Source: Prosopocoilus inquinatus
Taxonomy: Eukaryota; Arthropoda; Insecta; Coleoptera; Lucanidae
Direction: 5' to 3'
DNA: 64,000 bases
Assembly (NCBI GenBank): GCA_036172665.1
Contig: CM069870.1
Coordinates: forward strand, 71,300,212 to 71,364,211
The position numbers and the translations under genes are program-made. Positions within the stretch are counted from its first letter, which is position 1, and each line of letters begins with the position of its first letter. Below, piece by piece: positions 56,301 through 64,000 of the stretch. The notes under the pieces were generated by a model, which worked only from the letters and a program-made list of their open reading frames with translations, ran no database searches and was not told where the DNA came from.

Positions 56301-56903
56301 TTATGAGGACATTTGTTTCCGTAGGAATTAAACGGGGATTAAAATTAAACCATGATTGAAAAACTGGCCCTAAGGCTCGTTCAAATTAAACTGAGTGTGT
56401 CTAATGGCCATGTAATACGTAAAGGTTTTCATAAATTGAGACATTGTCTGATTTCTTCACCTCCTGATAAATTTATCTGCCAGGTATAATCCTTGGAAAC
56501 TATTGTATCGATAATAGTTTCCCTGGATGCTACCTGGCGGATAAATTTAGTCGTACATGAAGAAATCGGGCCTAAGATTCATTCGCTTCACTGATTCGTC
56601 CGATTTGCAGTAAAGCGCATGAATCTTAGGCCCGATTTCTTCATGTACGACTAAATTTATCCGCCAGGTAGTATCCAGGGAAACTATTATCGATACAATG
56701 GTTTCCAAGGATAATACCTGGCGGCAGATAAATTTATCAGGAGGTGAAGAAATCAGACAATGTCTCAATTTATGAAAACCTTTACGTATTACACGGCCAT
56801 TAGACACACTTAGTTTAATTTGAACGAGCCTTAGGGCCAATTTTTCAACCATGGTTTAATTTTAATCCCCGTTTAATTCCTATGGAAACAAATGTCCTCA
56901 TAA
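56301..56903. repeat. 0.6-kb near-perfect palindrome
   Basis: Left arm 56301-56582 pairs with 56619-56903 across a 36-bp spacer, with only scattered mismatches. Landmarks: ttatgaggacatttgtttcc / ggaaacaaatgtcctcataa; cggggattaaaattaaacc; cttcacctcctgataaattt; the central aaactattgtatcgataata; gggcctaagattcat. Nested MITE sequences (same family as 2586-2720) make up the arms. The minus-strand frame 56547-56852 is merely the palindrome translated. Confidence 0.92.
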
Positions 56904-57420
56904 TTGTTATCACGGGAATAAAACGAAGCTTAAAGTTAAACTGTGATGGAAAAACCAGGCCTAAATGTCTCTATGAAAACAGAAAGAGACGGCAACAAGG
57001 GCACCAGGGCCTTTTTCGTCTGCGTATTTGTCAACTGTTTCTACATACAACTAAGTTAGTCAATTCTCTTTCTCTTCATCACAAAAAAGTTTTGGCTATA
57101 AACTCATAATACGAAAGAAAATCGAAACTCACGAACAAATAAATCAGAATTTCAATTTTTTTTTTTAAATTTTTAATTTATAATAAAGTTGCTCCGATTC
57201 ATCAACAGATGTCACCGTGTTTCCACTTCTTACATTAATTTTTATTTAATCGACTGCTTAGTCAAGTCAACAACGCTTAAATTCTTGTGCCTTTCCTCAT
57301 TCCTTATTTAAGGAAAAAAAATATTTATAATTTAAAATTGAACCCGTTCTAAATTCGATTTAAGTTTTTCTGTACTACGAAAATGATTCACTTTTTAGTG
57401 AGAAGAAAAAAGAAATTTCG
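56904..57420. other. AT-rich transition into the satellite
   Basis: A further end fragment of the palindrome family (aaagttaaactgtgatggaa aaaccaggcct) lies at 56932-56963. One variant motif (cagatgtcaccg) near 57209. No gene seen. Confidence 0.45.
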
Positions 57421-60400
57421 AAAGCGACATCTTTCGGTAAATTGATTGATTAATCGTACGAGATTTCATCACAACTCTCAGGAAGAGCAATTTCTGAATT
57501 GCAAGAACCAGAGCAAGCACATTTTAATAGCGACCTCTACCGACGAGTTGGAAACGTACTATTTTGTAACTAAGAAAAGAAAACAATTTCAATTTGAAAA
57601 GCGACATCTTTCAGCAATGTGATTGATTAATCATCCGAGGTCTTCCCACAACTCCCAGTAACTAAGAGGAAAAGCAGTTTCTGAACTGCAAGAACATTTT
57701 AACAGCGACATCTATCGACACAAATTGGCAACTTAAAACAAAAATAAAAAGAAAACGAACAAAAGTTTGTTGGAATTCACTTTGAACTTTTTTATCCTTT
57801 AAAAGTGATTTTTTCTTGGAGAAAAACAATTTCCAAATTATATACCAGCGACATCTATCGACAAATTGCTGAACCTTCTCGTGAATAATTAAGGAAAAGT
57901 GATTAGGAAAATCAATCCTGGACACACTGAATTCATTGCGAACTAAGTTTATGCGTTTACCAGGAAAAAGAAAACTTAAACACAATTCAACAACATCCAT
58001 CGACGATCGCGAAAGTGCTGCTTAACTGAAAAACTTTGACATTGACATTTACAAGATCAAAGCAGCGACATCTATCGACAGCATGCGCTTAACCTTCTAT
58101 CAGCAATTAATAAATCCAACCTGAACTATGAATACACATATTTCTGAGTTATTATTTTTCGTAATAACTCATTCTTTCAGAAGGAAGAAACTACAAAATT
58201 CTAAGTTTCCACGGCGACATCTATAGACGAATTGATAAAATGACCAACAAAAGGAGAACAAAAAGGAAAACCAGCACTTTTAAAGTTGAATTCAATTCAA
58301 ATACTCCTGTCTTTGTTGTCTCTAAAAAAAAAGCAATTCACTCTTAGAGAAAAACATTTTCGAGATTAGGTGAGCGACATCAACCGACAGACACCCTAAC
58401 CTTCTTGTAAGCAATTAAGAAAAAATCAATTAAATAAAAAATTTCATTCTGAACTTGTAGTTCATTGTGAACTAAACGCAAATATTCCTCAATTTTTTTT
58501 TTTAATAAACTCGGTCTTAGAAGGAAGAAATTGCAAAATTCGAAGCGACATCTATCGACGAATAGGGAAAGTGAGGAAGAAAAGTTGTATTTTTAAAATT
58601 GACTCTTGAATTTTGAACTTCTTCAGAAGTGATTCACACTTGGAGAAAAAACAATTTCTCGGATGCAAGACAAGCGACAAAGCGATTGATTGCTCCGTTA
58701 GCAAATAGCAAGAAAGCAACAACAAAATAAATACTAGGAGTAAAAATTTTTAATCTCTTTTTTTTTAAAAAAATGCATTTTTTAAATAAAAGCAATCGCA
58801 ATCGGAAATATATTTTAGCATCGACATCTATCGGTAAATTGGGAAGATGCTTTCTAATAAAAGAAAGAGACGACGGCCGGAAGATAAAAATGGCATTTTT
58901 AAAATCGAATTCGATTTAAACGTCATTGGTTCCAAAATAGGAAATATATTTTAGCAGCGACATCTATCAACAAATTGGGGAGAAGCTTTTTTAATCAATG
59001 AGAAAAGAAAATCGAAAGGAAAAATAGATAACATTTTTTAAAATCGAATTCTCGATTTAAGCGTTATTGGTCCTTAAAGGTTGCATTTTTCTAATAAATA
59101 AAAGCAATCACAATCGGAAATATATTTTGGCAGCGACATCTATCGACAATTTCTAATAAAAGAAAAAACGACGGCCGGAAGATAAAAATAGCATTTTTAA
59201 AATCGAATTCGATTTAAACGTCATTGGTTGCATTTTTTTTAAATAAAAGCAATCGCAGTCGAAAATATATTTTAGCAGCGACATCTATCGGCAAATTGGG
59301 GTAATGTTGTTCAATAAATTAAAGAAACGAAGACCGAAGGAAAAAAATTGTAATTTTTAAAATCGAATTCGCTTTAGACATCATTGGTCCTGAAAGGCGA
59401 TTTAGTTTTCGAGAAAAACAATTTTCGAAACTACAAGAGCGACATCTATCGGCAAATTGGTTAATCTTCTTGTCAGTAATTAAGAAAAAAACAAGAAACA
59501 AGTTATTTTAAACTAAGTTTAAGTGTTTCAGTATTTCTTAATAACTCAATCTTGAAGGGAGGAAAGCAATTTCAAGAACGGAAGGGGCGACATCTATCGA
59601 TGAGTGGGAATTGATCATTTCAATACCTTACTTGTACTTTACAAAGGAAAAAAGTTCTTTGTAAAGTACAAGTAAGGTATTAAAATGATCATTCCCCACT
59701 CATCGATAGATGTCGCTCCTTCCATTCTTGAAATTTTGTTCCTTCCTTCAAGACTGAGTTATTAAGAAATACTGAAACACTTAAACTAAGTTTAAAATAA
59801 TATGTTCTTTTTCTCTTCTTAATTACTGACAAGAAGATTAGCCAATTTGCCGATAGATGTCGCTCTTGTAGTTTCGAAAGATGTTTTCCTCGAAGGACAA
59901 ATCACTTTTAGCGAAAAACAGAAGAGAGGAATCGCATTTTAAAAATTTAAATCAACTTGAACTCTCCAAGTTCGCTAAAAGTGATTTGCGCTTCGAGAAA
60001 AACAACTTTCGAAATTACAAGAGCGACATCTATCGGTAAATTGGCAAATCTTCTTGTCTGTAATTAAGAAGAAGAAAAAAGAAGTTATTTTAAACTTAGT
60101 TTACGTATTTCAGTATTTCTTAATAACTCAGTCTTGAAGGGAGGAAAGCAATTTCAAGAACGGAAGGAGCGACATCTATCGATGACTGGGAATTGATCAT
60201 TTTAATACCTTACTTGTATTTATACTTTACAAAGGAAAAAAGAAAACAGAAGAGAGGAATAGCATTTTTAAAATCGAAATCAACTTGAACTCTCCAAGTT
60301 CGCTAAAAGTGATTTGCCCTTCGAGGAAAACATCTTTCGAAACTACACGAGCGACATCTATCGGCAAATTGGCTAATCTTCTTGTCAGTAATTAAGAAGA

Positions 60401-61320
60401 GAAAAAAAAACAAATTATTTTAAACTCAGTTTAAATGTTTCGATATTTTTTAATAAGTTAGTCTTGAAGAGAGGAAAGCAATTTCAAAAATGCAAGGGAC
60501 GACATCTATTGCCGGAGTCGGAAATGAGCTTTTTAATACCTAATTTAAAAAAAAAAGAAAACAGAAGAATTTGCATTTTCAAAATCGAATTCAATTTGAA
60601 TTCTTCAATGTTCGTTGAAAGTGATTTGCCCTTAGGGAAAAACAAATTTCTAAACTACAAGAGCGACATCTATCGGCAAATTGGCCAATCTTCTTGTCAG
60701 TAATTAAGAATAAAAAAAAAAACTAATTATTTTAAACTCAGTTTAAATGTTTCGGTATTTTTTAATAACTCAGTCTTGAAGGGAGGATAGCAATTTCAAA
60801 AATGGAAAGGACGACATCTATCGAGGGAGTGGGAAATGAGCTTTTTGATACCTAATTTAAAAAAAAAAGAAAACAGAAGAATTTGCATTTTCAAAATCGA
60901 ATTCAATTTGAATTCTTCAATGTTCGCTGAAAGGGATTTGCCCTTAGGGAAAAACAACTTTCTAAACTACAGGACCGACATCTATCGACAAATTGGCCAA
61001 TCTTCTTGTCAGTAATTAAGAAGGAAAAAAGAGCAAGTTATTTTAAACTCGTTCTAAATGATACTGAATTTTTAATAAATCGATCTTGAAATTGGGGTAA
61101 AGCAACTTCAAAAATGGAAGAAGCGACATCTATCGACGAATGAGAAATGAGTTTTTTAATGTCTAATTTAAAAAAAGAAAAAGAAAGCAAAAGAAAAAAA
61201 TTGTATTTTCAAAATCGAATTCAATTTAAATTCTTCAATGTTCCTTCCCTTAAAGTGAGAAAAATAATCGAGAGCGACATCTATCGGCAATTGAATTAAT
61301 CTTCTTGTCAACAATGGTCA
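57420..61320 (-). repeat. Satellite with gcgacatctatcg once or twice per unit
   Basis: About 25 copies of gcgacatct(a/t)tcg on the plus strand (AGATGTCGC on minus), e.g. near 57428, 57600, 57705, 57846, 58064, 58213, 58544, 58951, 59278, 59440, 59586, 60023, 60168, 60350, 60661, 61121 and 61273. The right part has a clear ~300-bp unit: gaaactacaagagcgacatc tatcggcaaattgg, cttcttgtcagtaattaaga, taactcagtcttgaagggag gaaagcaatttca, then a second gcgacatctatcga, then aaaatcgaattcaatttgaa. Left units are more diverged. Non-coding. Confidence 0.9.
59395..59910. repeat. ~0.5-kb palindrome inside the satellite
   Basis: Array sequence 59395-59646 recurs inverted at 59657-59910, around a 10-bp centre (ctttacaaag gaaaaaagtt ctttgtaaag). 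Both gcgacatctatcg motifs are mirrored as cgatagatgtcgc near 59689 and 59853. Arms agree at most positions. Confidence 0.88.
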
Positions 61321-62460
61321 AATAACCACGAAAAAATTATAGTTTGTCGATTGTTTTAGTAATGTTCGGCTGCGACACGTGCAGAGGGCTAAACGAACAA
61401 ACAATACACTTCGATGACGCGATGCAAGCATTCGTGTTTGTTTATTCAACTAAATAAACAAATCTTTAGCAAAAGCATCGTAATAAAATTAAAACAATAT
61501 TGCAGCAGCTCATTTTCGACCGGATTTGTTTTTGCGCAAGGCTGTTTTCGTTAATCTCATCTCATCTCATCTCATTTGTGACTTGCATGATTTTAGAAAT
61601 TGAATGTTGTCTTTACGTGCATACGAGGATCAACCAAAAAAAAAAAAACAAACAAACCCACACGTGAAAACTGTTTTTCTCGTTCTTGATTCTTTCTGAA
61701 CGTCCCTCGTATTCCACGTGCGTCATTCTCTCGTTCTGTTTTCGTTATCTGCGAAATCATAACGAGCGATAGACCTATCCAAAACGCTATTAATAAATAC
61801 AGTAAGTGTGCGTTAAACGTCTTTTGTGTTTTTTTTTTGGTGCTTCATCTTTTTTTTTTGTTGTAGATAAAGAAGGAGCTCGCGCGCGCGCGCGCGCTCG
61901 TTCGCTCTTAACAACAAATGTTTCATTATGTGTGTTTTACATAAATTTGTTATTATATTTTGCATTGACGCAAACCGTCGACTCAGATATTATTTACGAC
62001 CACGGCAACGGCGCGAGGCGCGTCGCCATTGGTGCCGCAATCGAATGTTTCAATTTTAATTGCCAACAAGGCAAAAGAAAAAACAAAAGAATTTTTTTCT
62101 CACGAAATATTTCGTAAATTACCTTTAAATATTTAAATTAAATGAACTTTGAATATTTAAAGTTAATTTAACTTGAATATTTAAATTCGGTTACGTTTGT
62201 TTATTTTATTTTTTTGTTTGTTCTTAAATGCTAGTAAAAAGATTAATCATTTTGCCGTTAGATGTCGCTCTGACACTCTCAAAATTGTTTCTCTCAAAGA
62301 GCAAGTCACTTTTAATTAAACCAGAGGCAATCGAATTCGAAATTGAATTTGCTTTCTTTTCGGTTTTCTTCTTTTCCTTGCTGTATTAAGAAACGCATTA
62401 GCAATTCGTCGACAGATGTCGCTGTAAAATCCAGTTTTTTAATTTTGAAACTTCTTTCTC
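61321..62460. other. Unique stretch with microsatellites and two forward motifs
   Basis: (ATCTC)n at about 61555-61576 and (CG)n at 61879-61896. The frame 61806-62117 is not recognisable. AGATGTCGC reappears in forward orientation near 62259 (ttagatgtcgctctg) and 62413 (acagatgtcgctg), opposite to the satellite just upstream. No gene supported. Confidence 0.4.
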
Positions 62461-62464
62461 TCTG

Positions 62465-62570
62465 AAAGGGCCGGTATTATAATGTCTAGCTGACCGAAGG
62501 TCGAAGTCAACCTTTGGTTGATCAATATTAAAAGTACAGTCCTAACCAAAGGTTGATTGTATTAATAAGA
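62465..62570. repeat. Short inverted repeat, MITE fragment
   Basis: tcaacctttggttgatc near 62508 mirrors taaccaaaggttgattg near 62537. The left edge reads aagggccggtatta. Possibly a truncated element. Confidence 0.4.
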
Positions 62571-62861
62571 AAACACAGAAACATTTAAATTCAGTTCACT
62601 CTTTCACACTCATACTCAGTCACTTTCAGCTGTAGTTACATTTCGGCAACTACGTTTTGCACGTGCTCGGTTTATCAAGGCTTTCCGTTGACTTCATGTA
62701 ACCACGTCCCTCGGGTTCTGAGTTCCGATTGGTTGGCCACGCTCGTTCTGAAAGCATACTCCGGAAAACATCTTGGCATCTCACTTTACCATTTGACGCG
62801 AGACGCGCGCGTGTTTCGTAAATTGAAGGGAATTTGCGCAAAATTTTGTTACAAAATTCAA

Positions 62862-63080
62862 TTACAGGCAGTTTGACCGGAAATAATAGAGCTCTACGTA
62901 TCTGCTGAGGTGCTCTGTGTTACAAAGTTCACTAAGGTAGCTTAACCTGGTATAGAATAAACTGTACGTCACTTTGAGCTTTACCTAGTACAGAATAAAC
63001 TGTACGTGACTTTGAGGCAGTTTGACGGAAATAAAAAAGCTCTACGTGTCTGTTGAGAACAAAATTCGTTAGAGCACCTT
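62862..63080 (+). repeat. Small direct repeats (gcagtttgac / tacagaataaactgtacg)
   Basis: ggcagtttgaccggaaataa ... agctctacgtatctg at 62867 recurs at 63016, and tagaataaactgtacgtcac tttgag at 62951 recurs at 62992. Several local duplications. Confidence 0.75.
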
Positions 63081-64000
63081 TACCTGTACAGAGTGGACCA
63101 TTTTTGATGGTTTTACAAGGTTTCTCAGTTATTTATAGGAATAGAAGAAAACCATTTTCGCGCCCCAATGCTACTTTTTCGAGAAAAACTCAGTGGCGAA
63201 AACAAAAGTTAGCTATCTCGATTCGTTCGGGAAATATCGGCCGAAAACGAATTTTTCCGAAAAAATATTTTTCACAATATCTCAGCTGTTGGACAAGATA
63301 ATTTAAAACTTTAAAAACTATTTTATTCAGAAATTAATGTAGATTTCGCTGACGTTATTGTTTTTTTGTAAAAACTGCGCCAGTTCTGCGAAACAGATTA
63401 TAACTTTCTAACTTTAAATAGAAACCGTAGTTGGCTATGACACAAATAAATTGCTTGTTTCATGAGGTTTTCAAAAATATAAAATTTGATATAATTATTT
63501 TTATAAATAACAAAGATTTTAATTTGCATTATTTTGCAGTACCTATCAAGCTATCTATGACACTAGAAACAAAAGAAAATACAGTTGTTTTCCTCAAAAA
63601 TCTATTATTAGAATAAATAATACAGGTAATTAAATTTAAAAAAATAAATATATAATGCTATTAGAAAACTTATAAAACTACAAGTAATGTTAATACAGAT
63701 TAAGTTTCAATGCAGTTTTGAAGAATTGTATATTGTATATTCCTTTAAAATTATTAAACCGTAAAGTTTATATTATCAAAAATTCTTAGATATTTATTTC
63801 ACTTCTATCCGCGATTACATTTATTAATATACAAATGTTCTTGAAAGCATTATTAAACTTAAGAAATATCCAACATTTTAATAATTCCTTAAAGAAATAC
63901 ATTTATTTATACAATTTAAAATTTACAGAAATCTCTATTCTCTATCTCTATTCACATTAATAATTAAAGAAATGTTCAAATAGAGTTAATTCAATTTTAC
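63081..64000. other. AT-rich stretch; no gene supported
   Basis: Begins with tacagagtggaccatttttg, again like arthropod repeat ends. A ttttgcag acceptor-like word (63532-63539) and acag|gtaatt donor-like word near 63624 enclose a short frame that contains a stop; not accepted as an exon. The last 400 bp are A/T-rich without visible structure. Confidence 0.4.

Noticed and set aside
56547..56852. 101-codon minus-strand frame
   Set aside because: It is one arm and centre of the 0.6-kb palindrome read in a chance open frame.
63431..63624. Exon with ttttgcag acceptor and acag|gtaatt donor
   Set aside because: The enclosed frame contains a stop before the donor and the surrounding DNA is featureless A/T.

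Overview
The window looks like eukaryotic, insect-type genomic DNA. It is AT-rich, with GT-AG introns (one only 60 bp), TTAGG-type motifs, tRNA-derived SINE, Tc1/mariner-type and hAT-type insertions, non-LTR reverse-transcriptase relics and many simple satellites. There are no bacterial operons, rRNA genes or CRISPR arrays. The order of insect cannot be fixed from the sequence alone. Host genes are very sparse. The best coding evidence is one internal exon on the minus strand (2836-3099), plus a candidate first exon of the same phase upstream on that strand (10091-10213). A further tiny start exon at about 19.5 kb and a 47-bp candidate exon at 54.2 kb are weak. Most of the window is probably intron or intergenic sequence.

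Layout. 0-2.7 kb: degenerate array built on a cagggtgttt-type motif. 2.8-3.1 kb: coding exon. 3.5-6.2 kb: tandem array of about 310 bp carrying aggttaggtta. 7.0-9.7 kb: array with 150/300-bp period. 10.1-10.7 kb: candidate first exon and GC-rich promoter-like block. 10.9-11.1 kb: 73-bp-arm hairpin. 11.1-18.6 kb: 7.4-kb T-rich segment bounded by a 112-bp inverted repeat. 19.5-20.1 kb: GC-rich promoter-like block and an RT relic. 20.36 kb: palindromic MITE. 21.4-23.8 kb: satellite of about 305 bp with an exact 611-bp duplication. 23.9-24.5 and 33.2-34.15 kb: inverted copies of one mobile repeat. 25.6-27 kb: small palindromic MITEs. 27.4-33 kb: array of AGATGKCGC motifs interrupted by an 846-bp hAT-like insertion. 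35-36 kb: inverted-repeat element with a 52-bp minisatellite. 37.4-37.8 kb: 133-bp tandem repeat. 38.9-41.7 kb: a TTAA-flanked DNA transposon carrying a damaged YqaJ-family nuclease gene. 42.5-51.4 kb: several dispersed repeat families, some in inverted copies, with two GC-richer unassigned blocks (46 and 50 kb). 51.8-53.5 kb: 1.77-kb palindrome with a 21-bp TGACGTCA repeat. 55.6-56.3 kb: SINE nested in an inverted-repeat element. 56.3-56.9 kb: 0.6-kb palindrome. 57.4-61.3 kb: satellite with GCGACATCTATCG once or twice per unit. 61.3-64 kb: mostly unique AT-rich DNA.

The most unusual signal is the 9-bp motif AGATG(T/G)CGC and its complement. It recurs in otherwise unrelated repeats at 11.2, 18.5, 27.4-33, 36.6-37.1 and 57.4-62.4 kb. 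Its orientation is consistent over kilobases and then flips. It resembles the core of an insulator-protein (CTCF-type) site. The second is the YqaJ-nuclease TTAA element. The remaining strong signals are long palindromes able to form hairpin RNA or cruciforms.
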